A stretch of 64,000 nucleotides of DNA. It comes from Blumeriella jaapii. Taxonomy: Eukaryota; Ascomycota; Leotiomycetes; Helotiales; Drepanopezizaceae. This document shows, piece by piece, positions 21,219 through 32,598 of the stretch. Each line of letters starts with the position of its first letter. Within the stretch, counting starts at the first letter, position 1. The notes beneath the pieces are model-generated. The model was not told where the DNA came from, made no database searches, and was given only the letters and a program-made list of their open reading frames with translations. The position numbers were made by a program, and so were the translations under genes. Where the stretch lies: the NCBI GenBank assembly GCA_009599575.1, contig VWND01000014.1:682001-746000 (forward strand). The letters run 5' to 3'.

Positions 21219-24200
21219 CTCGCCGTCGGCAGAGCGGTTCATGGCTCGATGGCCATCGCACGCCCCGGCACTTTTCCACCTGTACAGTACAGTACATACA
21301 GTCCACACATAGTCCGGCACATACGGACACCGTTTGGGTTTCGCAAGATCGTCTGATAAAATTAGCTGCGGAGGAGAAATCGCACACGAACCAAGCGGCA
21401 AGTCGGCGAATGGGCAGGGACCCTCGTTCTTGGGAGCGGCCATGTGCCAAAGTCAAAAGATTCCGAGACTCTGCGTAGGGTTCTAGATGCTTGGCCGAGG
21501 GACTGGACTGGCCGGTTTCAGATGTGCTTGCTGGTAGCAATGAAGTCCTACGGAGATGGTTAACACGGTCTGGCCGAAGGCGAGTCCACATCTCGCACGC
21601 CACCAGCATCATGAATTGAGAGTTTGGTCTCGGGTAAAGAAGAGAGGGTGCTGCACATCACGCTCAAACTCTGGCTCACTCTACCCTGCGGACATGGAAA
21701 TGAAAGAGCGAAGAATTGGGTTTGGTAAGCTTAGCTGGCCGGGAGATCCGAGACCATCTCTGTCCGCCACGCCAACTCGACCTCAAACGTGCCCTCGGTA
21801 CCGCTCGCTGGCCGTCCTCGGTTTCGGTGGCAGTGCGGAATGCCAGGAGCGGTTGGGACCGGCGGTGGTGAGATTGTCGTGGGGAGATTGTCGTGGCTCG
21901 CTTGCGAGCATCAACACACGACTGCGATTCGGGGAGAAGACTTGGGCCAAACTCGCTAATCCTGACGGCATGTAAATACCCCAAGTCGCTAAAACCACAC
22001 ACGCATGCTGTGTATGGCCCACCCACCAGGAAGGGCATTCGGGTCAATCACCGATGCACAGCTTGATTGCATGTTAAGCCATCAGGCGATAACGTTGAAG
22101 TCATGAGCAAAAGCTCAGCAGCGCTGCAATGAGCTGTACATTTGCTGCGCGAGATAGCTTGAGCGAAGCCACACTTTCAAAAGAACACACGATCAAACAC
22201 GCCGTGTTTACATGGTCATTTGTATGAGGCAGGGAAGCCGGCACCACGTAAAAGGTCGGATCATTTCATGTACAGTACCTGCAGTACTGTAGAAATCCCA
22301 CACGGAGGCTGGGGATGAAGCAGCAATCCAGGAAAACTGACACGGCCGAGTGAAGATCTGCCGCCAAACCCTGCCTCGGATAGACTCCCCACGCGATCTT
22401 GGATCTGTGAGACGCTTCATCGATGGCTGGAATTGATTTCGCTGACTCGGTACTCTTGAGATAGCGACTCATCTCTCCAGAGGAGTTTGAGGTATCGTGG
22501 CCGACTGTATCGCATACGTGTCGCCCGTCACTTTGCATCCACGTGCCGGCTCCATGACTGCTTCGACGGACTATAGCATCTGTCCCCTCGAACAAGCTAT
22601 CAAGACCAAAGGGCTTGCCGATACCTCGAGGTTACATGCCGACATTTCCTCGTTTGCGAAATGCTCACTCTCTCACACTACGCGATGCCTTGCGTCCTGC
22701 AAGCGAAGTGTGATAGATCAAGCAACATAAGACAAGATGATGCGACATTCGACTACATCTTGCCTCACGCCATCCACGCAAAAGCAGATGGGGCGTGCCC
22801 TCCGTTGAAAAGGCGCTCCAGGTTACAGATTTCCTACATGCAGTAGCTACGCTCTGAACAGCCTCTGCAGAAAACCGTGAACCGCGACTTGGGCAAGCTC
22901 GTCTGTTTCCATGAGCAGATACCGTCGTGTGTCGAACCAACCATGCCAGGACAAACAGCCAACGAACACAGGAATAATGGTTCTGGGTTCCCAGACCACC
23001 GGGTCTTGCACACCGAGACCACAATGACGAGACACGCATGCGATCTGAGATACGCGCGAAGCGCAATCGCTTGTGTACTGTACACGACATGCCGTACCTT
23101 ACCGCACATCCCAAGTGTCTGCGCCTTCGCCATGTGCGCTCGGGGGTCGCGTCAGCCTATTAATGCCCCAAGGGCTCGCGTTCGCACCGCATCGAGATCT
23201 TCCAGCGAACCTGGCACCACTAGGCCATTGCTTCTTGCAACGCTCTGACAAGGCTCCATCGCAGACTTGCGCAACGGCCCCTTTTCATCGCATCAGAAGT
23301 GCAACATGCTTCCGACCGACGCTGGCCTTCGCGTGCCCGGATGCCTTCAGCTCCCGCAGAAGCCGAAGCTGGATATCTCTCCGGCATTCTTTCGCAAAGC
23401 TGGACTGGGTTCGTCGAGCTTTTTGGGGCTACTGGGTGGATGGTTCGACCCGGCAATTTGCATTCGGTAAGGGAGGGAGGGAGCTGCCTGTTCGAAACAA
23501 CGAAGTTCTTGGTGCAGTACTTAACCCTCTATTGCCTGCTGTTATTGTATCAATTTGATTTGCGTTGCCTACTTGAAAGCTGCGTTGTAGTAGTTTCCAA
23601 GTCCTCGGATTCAAAGTCTTTTTTCTCTCACAGTACAGTACAGTACAGTACAGTACAGACAGTACAGTGAATTAAAAATCTCCGAAGCTTCGACCCGAAG
23701 TACGACTCGGCGTTTACTGTACATCATCACAACCAACCACTGTGGCTGTCACGTCAACAGCGACGCTTTTCGCAGCTACCCCCCTCACAAAAACCCGTCT
23801 TTCAAACCGTACCTAGGTAGGTACATACAAGAAATAGTCCCGCTTGCACACCCAAATCCACAGGCTTTAATTAACCGCGAACCATCCGCCACACTCCCTT
23901 TTCCAAGATGCTATTTCCAAAGTCTCTCCTCTCTCTCACACGCCTTTAACACTTTATCTTTTGGAAATAGCTTCACGAACACAATAGAAAACCATTCCGC
24001 CTGTACTGTAGGAAACGGGCTCAAATAGCGGACCATTGGTCACACACTGCTTTCTCGAGGGTTTCTTACATATAAAAATCCCCAGCTTAGCACGTCTTTA
24101 ATGCCCTGCGCTGCGGGAGGCTTGAGGTTGCGCAGTTTCACTGCCCCTTCCAGACGTTAAAAATATTTGTTTTCCTTGTCATTCCTTTTTCTCATGTATG

Positions 24201-24891
24201 GAAAGCCCCAGCCTAGCACGTTCCCTATCTCCCCCCTCCCAGGTTTCGGGACTGCGTGCTTGGCTTTTTCGAAGCTGCAGTACTAGGTACGTATGTATAT
24301 ACAGTACAGTAGAATGCCCACCGGGTTATATACAGTACATATGTAATCTAGATAATTTCCTCGAACATGTCAGTCAGTCAGTCAGTCAGTCAGTCAGTTA
24401 GTTAGTCATGCAGATAACCCACACACACACATACAAATACACACACATAAAATATAGTATCTACAGTAAAGTACCTACGGCACTATTTAAAATCGTCGTC
24501 ATCCCCCCTCCTCCTCCTCCTCCTCCTCCTCCTCCTCCTCCTCCTCCTCCGCCGCTTCTTCCAGTCCCCGTTTTCCCAACGACGCGAAAAAAAGAAAGCC
24601 GTATCAAGACCCAACGCCGTTAAGCGGGTGATGTAAGATGAGAAAGTGAAGGTTTATTTTTTCCCTCTTTCCTTTCCCGTTCTTTTCTCCTTCCTCACCT
24701 TTCTTTTTTCTTCTCCCTTTTTTAACCCTTCCCTTTTTTTATCTTTTTTTCCTCCCGTTTTCTTTCCGTTTTGTCCCCTTTCTTACCTTTCCTTTACCTT
24801 TTTCCCTTTTTCTTTCTTTTTTTTTTTTTTTTTTTTTATATATTTTCCCGTCCTCTTTCTTTTTTGTTTTCCTTTCTCTCTCCCGTTTCTC

Positions 24892-25066
24892 TTCCCGTCC
24901 TTTTCCCGTTCTTTTCCCGTTCTTTTCCCGTTCTTTTCCCGTTCTTTTCCCGTTCTTTTCCCGTTCTTTTTTTCCCGTTCGTTTTTCCCGTTCTTTTCCC
25001 GTTCTTTTCCCGTTCTTTTCCCGTTCTTTTCCCGTTCTTTTCCCGTTCTTTTCCCGTTCTTTTTCC
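24892..25066. repeat. Minisatellite of CCCGTTCTTTT (11 nt)
   Basis: About 15 nearly perfect head-to-tail copies of an 11-nt pyrimidine-rich unit sit inside a longer T/C-rich tract. The long Phe/Pro-rich open frame across it is a by-product of the array and not a gene. Confidence 0.85.
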
Positions 25067-25304
25067 CTTTTTTACCTGTTTCTTTTCTTATCCTTTTTTT
25101 TTTCCGTTTTCTTTTTTTTCCCCCCCTTATTCTCTTCCCCTTTTTTTTACCCTTTCCTTTCATAATTTCTTCTTCTTTTTCCTTTTCTTTTCCCCTTCTC
25201 TCCCTTCCCTTCTCTTCCCCTTCCTCACCTTTCCTTTTCCTCACCTTTCTCTTTCTTCTCCTTTCTCTTTCTTCTCCCTATTTTTCCCTTTCCTTTTCCC
25301 TTCT

Positions 25305-25493
25305 GTGACAGAGAAAAGGGGAAGTCAAAGATGATCCATTCTTGGTGCCGTAAGGGCTGTTTATGTAGTATGGATGTTCTAATGCTATGGAAGGTGCGAG
25401 CCTTCTGATTATGGATGATGACGTTAATGACTCGTGGTCATGTCGTTATCATAGTTATTTCTGTATATCTTGGGATGCTTTATGCATACCCGT
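25305..25493 (+). repeat. Dispersed non-coding element, copy A
   Basis: This 189-nt segment recurs in inverted orientation at 55939-56148. Shared blocks include gaagtcaaagatg, tgccgtaagggctgttta, atgtagtatggatgttct, aatgctatggaagg, gcgagcctt, gattatggatg and catacccgt, in the same order. It has no long open frame and no obvious terminal inverted repeat. It could be a short transposable element, a solo terminal repeat or a non-coding RNA. Confidence 0.8.
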
Positions 25494-25953
25494 AATCATA
25501 TAACACGTTCCTTTTCTTTTACCCATCCCTTTCCTTTTTTATTTCTTTCCTTTCTCTTCCCGTTCTTTTCCCATTTTTTTTTTTACCTTTTTTTACCTTT
25601 TTCTTTCTTATTCTTTTTTTTCCGTTCTTTTTCCTTCCCTTTTTTTCATTGAAAACCAAACATCTCGCGCTGCTAGTTAGGCAGGCTCGGTTATTATGTC
25701 ATGTCACGTGATACAAAGACAGCTACTCTTTGTACTGTAGAGTACTACATGCTTACTGTACGTACGTACTATAGGTGTAGAGGAAGTAGATTACGCTGAT
25801 GTGATGGATGATCGTGTGACAGGCCGTTGCGTTCGTGTGCATTTTCTATGTATGTACAATACCAAACACACTCTCTCTATCATTACCTCTCTCTCCTTCC
25901 CGTGACCTGCGCCACATGTGCCGGGTGAGTAAAGCCGCAGACAGAGCCAGCGT

Positions 25954-27219
25954 CTACTTCATGAAGCCCGCCTTTCCATCGCCATCGGCATCCTTCTTAG
26001 GGTTGACCTTGTCCATCAAGCTCGGCTTGTGGGCCGTCTCGTCGTGCGAGGAGGTAGAGCCGTGGTGGTGCTTGGAAGAGGCGTGCTCGTCCTCGGTGAG
26101 CGAGGTGGTGCCGCGCGCGCCGGCGCCGCCGAGGGTGCCGCCGACGGAGCGAGGCTCGCCGCCAAAGGCGTCGGTGCGCTCCTCGCGCCCCGAGAGCGTG
26201 CCGCCCTGGCGCTTGAACTCGTCCATGGTGACGGCGGGGAGGGCGGTGGCGGTGTGATGCTTGGCTTCGTTTTGGTGCACCTCGTGGACGGGGATGGTGG
26301 TGTGGACGACGGAGGGCTGGATGGTCTCCTTTTGGATGACGGGTTGGATGTTCTGGGGGTGGGTGAGTTAGACGGGTTGAGGTTGTGGAGGGGAGGGTGT
26401 GTTGAGAGTAACGATGGAGGAAGAGGGGAAAAGGGGAAGAAGGGAAGAGGGGAAGAGGAGGAAGGGAAAGGAAAGGAAGAGAAAGTAAAAGAAAGGAAAT
26501 AAAAAGGAAAGGAAAGAAATAGAAAGAAAGGGAATAGGAAGAAAAGGAATAGAAGTAGGTAGAAAAGGAAAGAAATAGGAAAAAGAGAAATAGAAAGAAA
26601 GGGAATAGGAAGAAGTAGAAAAGAAAGAAAAGGGAAAGAGAGAAAGAAAAGGTAAAAAAGGGAAAGAAAAGGAAAGGGAAAGAAGAGAAAGAAGAAAAGA
26701 AAGAAAAAGAAACATAAAGGGAAGAAAAGGAAAAGAGAAAGAAAAAAAAAAGCAGCACATACCTCGTGAACGTGATGATGAACGTGCTCGCCGGCCACGG
26801 TGGCGCCCTGAGAGGAGGAGTGCTGGACGTCGCCCACGTCACGGGTGTTCTTGAACTGGGCCTGCTCGGAAGCGAGGCGCTCCTTCACGTGATCATCGTT
26901 GCCGTGCTTGATGTTGCGATGCTCGACCCCGGCCAGCTGGTGGCTGTGCTTCTCGGGGAGGACCTCGCGGTCCTGGATGGGCTGGACGGAGGTGTGGTGG
27001 TGGTCTTGGTGCACCTCGCGGTCCACGGCCGTCTGGACGTCCTCATGTTGCGTGCGGGTGACGTTCTCGTTGGTGACGGCCGGGTTGACGGTCTGTGAGA
27101 TGGGGCCTTAGAGAGGGGGGCCGTGGGGACAGGAGAGGGCAACTCGCCTCGTGGACGGTGGTGTCGTGTTTGCCATCCTTCGAGAGGAAGTTTCCTACTG
27201 CGGCCTTTGCCTTCTCCAT
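25954..27219 (-). CDS. Fungal allergen-family protein, His-rich, LEA-like
   Basis: The coding sequence is complement(join(25954..26352,26763..27092,27148..27219)), 266 residues. It matches the cytosolic, hydrophilic 'allergen' family of ascomycetes: MEKAKAAVGNFLSKDGKH, VNPAVTNENVTRTQHEDV, DREVHQDHHHTSVQPI, REVLPEKHSHQL, VEHRNIKHGND, VAGEHVHHHVHE, IQPVIQKETIQPSVVHTTIP and TMDEFKRQGGTLSGREE. There is no signal peptide or membrane segment. The biochemical role is unknown; the family is often stress-linked, and a LEA-like protective role is inference. Intron 1 (27093-27147) uses a GC donor (GAG|GCGAGT), required because the 55-nt gap breaks frame. Intron 2 (26353-26762) is 410 nt, long for this genome, and nearly all pyrimidine on the coding strand. 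The gene lies head-to-head with the Q/N-rich gene at 28976, which shares one of its domains. Confidence 0.8.
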
Positions 27220-28975
27220 TGTGATGGTGTTGGTGAACGGGGGATATGCGAAAGGGGGTGTGGTATAGGTGTGTGTGGGTGTGTGTGGGTGTGGGTGGGT
27301 GTGTGTGAGTGTGTATGGGTGTAAGTGTTGATGTTGATATTGGTGTTGATATTGGTGTTGATATGCAAGAACAACCCGTGAGATATGGCTGCCGGCTCTT
27401 TAGGTCATATAGCATCTGAGGATGAGCTTGTCGGCTATTACGTAGCCTTCACTTACTTCACTCCCTTCACTCTTCACTCCCCTTACTCCCCTCACTCCCT
27501 TCACTCTTCACTCTTTACTCCCCTCACTCCCCTTACTCCCTTGACTCCCCTCACTTTCCCTCCCCTCACTCCCTCACTCCCTCACTCCCTCACTCCCTTA
27601 CTACTCCCCTCACTCCCCTCACTTTCACTCCCCTCACTCCCCTCACTCCCCCGCGGCGAGCCCTTCCCATCGTCATCGATGGCGGCTACTCTGCCCCGGC
27701 GAACGAAAGCAAGGAAGGCTCGCAGAAGACTCGCAGAGCTGGTTGGCTCTCGACGCTCGCGGCCACAGGACTCGCCCGGTGGCGGTGCCCAGCCTCGCGG
27801 ACTCGCGACGACGGCCACAGACGTCGACTCGACCTTCCCCGATGTGCCGCGGCGCGCGTGCATTCGAGATGCCCGGTGCCGAGCAGCAGGAGCACATTCC
27901 CCCATTCCATTCCACCCACGCCGCCCCGTGGACCGGATTGCCCTGTTCGCCGCAGATGACGGACGACTGGCGTGTCTGACAGGACGCCATGATGACACCT
28001 CGAAGGCTCGCGCGCCCGCACCCACGCCGCCACGGAATCGCGCTTGCCCGATGCCCGCCCGCCGGCTCGCCGCACGGCGTGGGGAGGAGACGCCCGCCTG
28101 CAGAATGCGGGATTCCGGGGCGATCGGCGCATGCTGCTGCAGATCGGTTCTGTCGGATGATGGCATTTGGGAATCGAGGGTCGCCCAGCACCGGAAACGG
28201 CGTGCGACGACGGACGGGAAGGGGAGATGCCCGGATTGGATGGCGGACCGGCAGGGTGACGGGGACATTGGGGACCGGAAGAGATCGCGGGACCGGTACC
28301 TTTTATTTTTGTTTTCATTTCTTATGTTTTCTTTTGTTTATTATCTTTTTGCCTATTTTCTTTTTATTTTCTCTTTTCTTTTTTTTCCCTTCCTCTTTTT
28401 TTTTTCCCTCCCTCTCTTTTTTCCCTCCCTCTCTTTTTTTCCCTTCCTCCCTTTCCCTTCTTCTTTCTCTCCGTGTCTCAATGGTCCGAGATCTCGGCGA
28501 GGGCGTGAGACACGACACCACCCGATCGCAGGTCGGGCTCGAGTGGCGCCGGTCGGGAGGAAAGCCAGGCAGCGAAGCGAACGAAGTAAACAAAGGCGGA
28601 GCGCAAGCGAAACCCACCCCGGCCGGAGCGCGAGAAGGGTCGCGACAGACGTGCCCTGGATGCCATGGATGGCCCGAGGGACCGCCGATGCATCGCAGCA
28701 ATCCGCACACGGCGGAGATGCACGTCCGGTGCGGTAGCGTCCTCTGGTCGTGTCGTGTCCCAGATGTAGGTCCCATCTGTCGATGGAGATGATTCCGTCG
28801 CAGACACCACCACCGCACACGTGGCGGGCGCGGCATGTTAGACTTTGCCTCGCGGCCATGTCCTTACTGTATGTACTGTACATAGAGTGCTTACGGTGGC
28901 TTCTCGTGTCGGGCTCGGACCTACGTCGCCGCACTTTTCGTGTGGAAGAGGCGCTTTTCTCCCTGCGCTCGAGGG
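27220..28975. other. Divergent promoter interval
   Basis: This 1.75-kb spacer lies between two divergent genes. It holds GT and TGGGTG runs (27262-27365), a CACTCCCCT-type array (27448-27655) and a T/C-rich tract (28300-28470). The long GC-rich open frames on both strands lack domains and are not called. A shared promoter is possible but not shown. Confidence 0.5.
27448..27655. repeat. CACTCCCCT-type minisatellite
   Basis: About 20 imperfect units of 8-10 nt (ctcactccc, cttcactc, ttactccc) run in tandem upstream of the allergen-family gene. Confidence 0.75.
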
Positions 28976-31444
28976 ATGTCGTCGTCATTATCACCACTAC
29001 ACGACCGCTACGACGACGACCAGCACCCGCACCAGCAGCAGCAGCACCACCAGCGTGTGGAGTCAGTCGATTCGCGCGCACGTGCGAGAGGCATTCCCTG
29101 CGTGGATCCTCCGCCGCCGCGGGCACGGGGGGGAGCTGAGCTGGACGGGGACGGGGACGGGGACGGGTCTGCGGGCGCTGCTGGTGCTGCTGGCGCTGCT
29201 GGTGTTGCTGGTGCTGCTGGCGCGGCTGGTTCTCAGGGCCCAGGCCACGCGCCGCTGGCGATGGCGATGGCGATGGCCGTGGCGGCCAAATGGCGAGGCC
29301 TCTTCTCCAGCAAGTCGTCGGCGGCCCGCCCGCGCCGGGTCAAGGGCTACGCCTACGACGCGACCGTCGCGAGCGCGCCGCCCGTCCACGGCTCGCTGCC
29401 CGTGGGCGGCAACGGGCCCGATGTGCTGCACGAGATGCAGCGGTCGCGCGTTCTGCGCCAGAGTCTGAGCCAGAGTCTGAGCCAGATCCCGCCGCGTCGC
29501 CAGCAGTCCGTCGCCGTGGGCGCAGGAGCAGCAGCAGGAGCAGCAGCAGGAGCAGCAGCAGCAGCAGCAGCAACAACAACATCAGCCGCGGCATCAGCAG
29601 CATCGGCATCCACATCCGCATCCCCAGCACCACCATCACCACCACCACCACCTCCACTATCATCACCTCCACCACCACAAGCGTACCAGCCGAGGGGGGG
29701 CGCCGCGCCCCGTCCCCACAAGCCCTACCGGGACGTGCTCGAGGTCCGGTCGAGCATGCGGCCATCGCCCGAGACGACGGCGCAGGCCAGACACGCGTCG
29801 GGCGTGCGGAGCTACGGCGAGGATGTCGCAGACCGCAACATCGACAGGTACGGCGAGGGGGGGCGGGGGCGGGGGCTGGAGCTGGAGCTGGACCAGAGAC
29901 TGGAGCAGAAGCTGGAGCTGAAGCAGAAGCTGGAGCTGGAGCAGAAGCTGGAGCAGAAGCAGAACCACAAGCGGAACCTGAACCAGGACCACAAGCAGAA
30001 CCAGAATCAGAGACTGGAACTGAACCACAAGCAGAACCAGAATCAGAAGCAGAAGCAGACCCAGAGACTGGAACTGAACCAGTACCAGAACCAGAACCAG
30101 AGCCACAAGCAGAACCAGAATCAGAATCAGAACCAGAACCAGAACCAGAGACTGGAATTGAGTCAGAACCTGAACCAGAACCAGAGTCTGAACCAGAACC
30201 TGAACCAGAACCTGAACCAGAACCTGAACCAGAACCTGAACCAGTACCACAACCAGCACCACAACCACAACCACCCACCGCGCAGCCCTCGCACGACCGT
30301 GTACACCCCGACGAAGCCGCGGACGGCGTCGGCCCTGGGCCATGTCGTGGCGTCGCGCGCCCCGAGTGACGACACGACTCCGAGTCCAACGCGCCGCCGC
30401 CAGACCAACCGCTCGCCGTCCATCCCGCCGACGGCCGTGGCGCCGAGGCCTTCCCCAGCGCCCCGGCGATCCCATTCCCACGTCGTGTGCCAGGCCCTGT
30501 CCTACACCTCCGATGCCAGCGGGCGTCAGTCGCCGTCGTCCTCGTCCAGACCTCCCCTCCCCCTCCCCCTCCCCCCCGTGGACCCGGGAGCCTGCCCGCC
30601 TCATCACCGCTCTCGCAGACGCGCGATTCGGTCGCGGGAGACCACGACGCGACCACGATGCGCAACCCGATCCGCCATCTCATCGGCTCCAAGTCCTCGC
30701 GAGGCCACGGGCGTGCCGCGAGCGCCGACGAGCCCGCGCCTCCCCCGCCGGCCCCAGTCGTCGCCGCGAAAGCACCCGCCCGGGCATCCCCACCGAGACC
30801 GCAGGAGGTCGAAACACACAGCCCTGGCTCTGGAAAGCCTCCGGGGATCGCACGCCCCGTGCGCCACGGCAGCGCGGCGAGCCCGGGAGATCATGGGCAG
30901 CACCAGTCCGAGGCGGGAGATGGGCACCATCAGGCTACGGATAAAAATGGATACAATCAGTCCGCGGATGGAAAAGGGCACCATCAGTCCACGAATGGAA
31001 ATGGATACGATCAGTCGACGATTGGAAATGGGCACAACCAGTCAACGAATAGCCATGGGCACGATCAGTCAACGATGGGAAATGGACACAATCAATCAAC
31101 GGATGGAAAAGGGCATAATCAATCAACGGATGGAAACGGACACAAACAGTCAACGAATCATGGGCACGATCAGTCAACGATTGGAAATGGATACAATAAT
31201 CAATCAACGGATGGAAAAGGGCACAATCAATCTACGGATGGAAACGGACACAAACAGTCAACGAATAGCCATGGACACAACCAGTCAACGAATAGCCATG
31301 GACACAACCAGTCAACGAATAGCCATGGCCACACTCAGTCCAAGAATGAACCCGTAACCTCTTCGACCTCTCCGGGCATCAGCAACGACTCGGGCAACCC
31401 AAGCCAGGCCGGGCGTGCCGACTCGGCTTTCCTCCCTCCCTCTT

Positions 31445-31476
<32 letters not shown>

Positions 31477-32598
31477 CCCGCCAACAGACAACCGGACATG
31501 ATGCGCCAGAACGCGAGCGCGCCGGCACACCTCGATGCCGTGGTCGACCGCTCGCACACGGTCGACACGGACGTCACCGAGACCATACTACCCGGTACTC
31601 AATTTTCCCCATCTCCCCCCCTCTGCCATTTCTGAGCAATGTTGGCGTGCGCTGGCAGGCATGTGCCGTGCCACGACGCCCTCTGGCGCAACCAGCCCCA
31701 GCTTCAGTCCCATGCACCTCTCCCCGCACGACCTCTCGGTCGCGCCATCACTCCCCCTCCCAGCTGGCCATACCCCCTCTTGCATGGCCACACCCGCGAG
31801 CACCCACAGTGCTAATTCACGGTCTTAGCTGTCACCCACGAACGCGTCACACCCGTGCAGAAGAACGTCCGGGAGGAGCGCATCGTCCGCGAAATCCACA
31901 CGCACGAGGTGCGGCACCGCACCCTCCCCGTCCTCGAGACGGAGTTTCTCCCCACCAAACACTACGTCCCCAGCCCGGATGGCACGAGCCTCGTCGAGAT
32001 CCCCGAGCCGGAGGTCTCCCGGCACAAGGCCTCGGGGTCCATGAACCACACCTGGTCCCTGAGCCGGAGCTCCCTCCCGCCGCGCTCGCGCCGTTCCTCG
32101 TCGGCCGCGCCCGTCTCGAAGAAGCCGAGCTACGTCGCGCTCGTGGCCGACGAGGCGGCCGACAGTCCCGTCATCGGGCTCGCGCGCGGCTCGCCGCCAC
32201 GTTCCCGATCCCGCGCGAGCTCCAAGACGTCGAGCCGGTCCCTCCGCAGCACCGTCAACGTCAACCCCTTCGTCGAGCCCGTCCTCGTCAGCCGGAAGGA
32301 GTCCGTCACGGCCGAGGGCATCCCGCGCACCGAGTTCGTCTGGCACCACCCGCCCGTCTACCAGGACGCCGTGGGCCGCACGCAGCCCGCGTACGTGGGC
32401 GCGCCCGCGGCGGGGGGCCTCTATCACCACGCGCGGGGGCAGGATAGCGAGGACATGCTGTTTCGCGATGAAGGGTATGGGGATCAGGGCATGTTGCCGG
32501 GGCTGGAGGCCAAGGCCCCGGCGGTCGTGGATGGGGGCGGGAGTCGGTACGGGCAGGGGAACGGGCGGGCGCGGAGGGTTGGTGGGATGACGATGTAG
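28976..32598 (+). CDS. Large low-complexity protein with allergen-type C-terminal domain
   Basis: The proposed coding sequence is join(28976..31594,31829..32598), about 1130 residues, with one frame slip in a C-run at 30571-30577. One more C there would join the two frames. The ATG at 28976 ([10 protein letters not shown]) is tentative; an in-frame one lies at 28940. In order it shows a GDGDG and Gly/Ala-rich start, a basic block ([20 protein letters not shown]), Ala and Pro tracts, a long Gln/Asn/Leu/Lys stretch (29870-30280), a Ser/Pro/Arg-rich part, a 12-residue repeat block built on GHNQST (30925-31345) and an Ala tract. The 234-nt intron (GTACTC..TCTTAG) follows. The second exon begins [17 protein letters not shown], then [20 protein letters not shown] and LPTKHY. 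This matches in order the VNPAVTNENVT..REVHQDHHH..REVLPEKH segment of the divergent neighbour. Most of the protein is predicted disordered. Function is unknown. Confidence 0.6.
29870..30285 (+). repeat. Coding hexanucleotide-like array (Gln/Asn/Leu/Lys frame)
   Basis: Degenerate units of cagaac, cagaag, ctggag and aaccag produce runs such as [13 protein letters not shown] and [11 protein letters not shown] in the coding frame. The array has no stop in most frames, so alternative reading frames (PEPEPE, GSGSGS) are also open. The flanking non-repetitive sequence identifies the Q/N frame as the coding one. Confidence 0.8.
30925..31345 (+). repeat. Coding 36-nt tandem repeat (GHNQST units)
   Basis: About a dozen units of 33-36 nt encode variants of [25 protein letters not shown] and NGYDQSTIG. 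Units differ mostly at the Asp/Asn/Ser and Lys/Asn positions, which indicates recent expansion with some drift. Confidence 0.85.

Larger units (their letters stand above)
21079..25953. other. Gene-poor interval upstream of GH131
   Basis: I find no convincing gene. The first few hundred bases are the GH131 promoter side. A CAGTA array lies at 23630-23669, CAGT at 24370-24397, CCT repeats at 24509-24550, then about 650 bases of T/C-rich DNA (24650-25300), copy A of a dispersed element (25305-25493) and another T/C-rich tract (25505-25650). Confidence 0.5.

Noticed and set aside
24646..25308. Open frame of 220 residues made of Phe, Pro, Leu and Ser
   Set aside because: It is a product of the T/C-rich tract and the 11-nt minisatellite.
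25305..25493. Reading copy A of the dispersed element as a box C/D snoRNA
   Set aside because: An ATGATGA word is present in copy A but not in copy B, and no box D with a terminal stem is found.
27385..28737. Plus-strand open frame of 450 residues in the divergent spacer
   Set aside because: It runs through microsatellites and GC-rich DNA, has no domain and overlaps long open frames on the other strand.
29290..30369. Plus-strand frame with long PEPEPE runs
   Set aside because: This is another reading of the same array; the Q/N frame is favoured by the non-repetitive segments on both sides.
29340..30692. A 450-residue minus-strand open frame rich in Gly/Ser and Ala/Pro
   Set aside because: It arises from the hexanucleotide array, which lacks stops in most frames; the flanking sequence is not coding in this frame.
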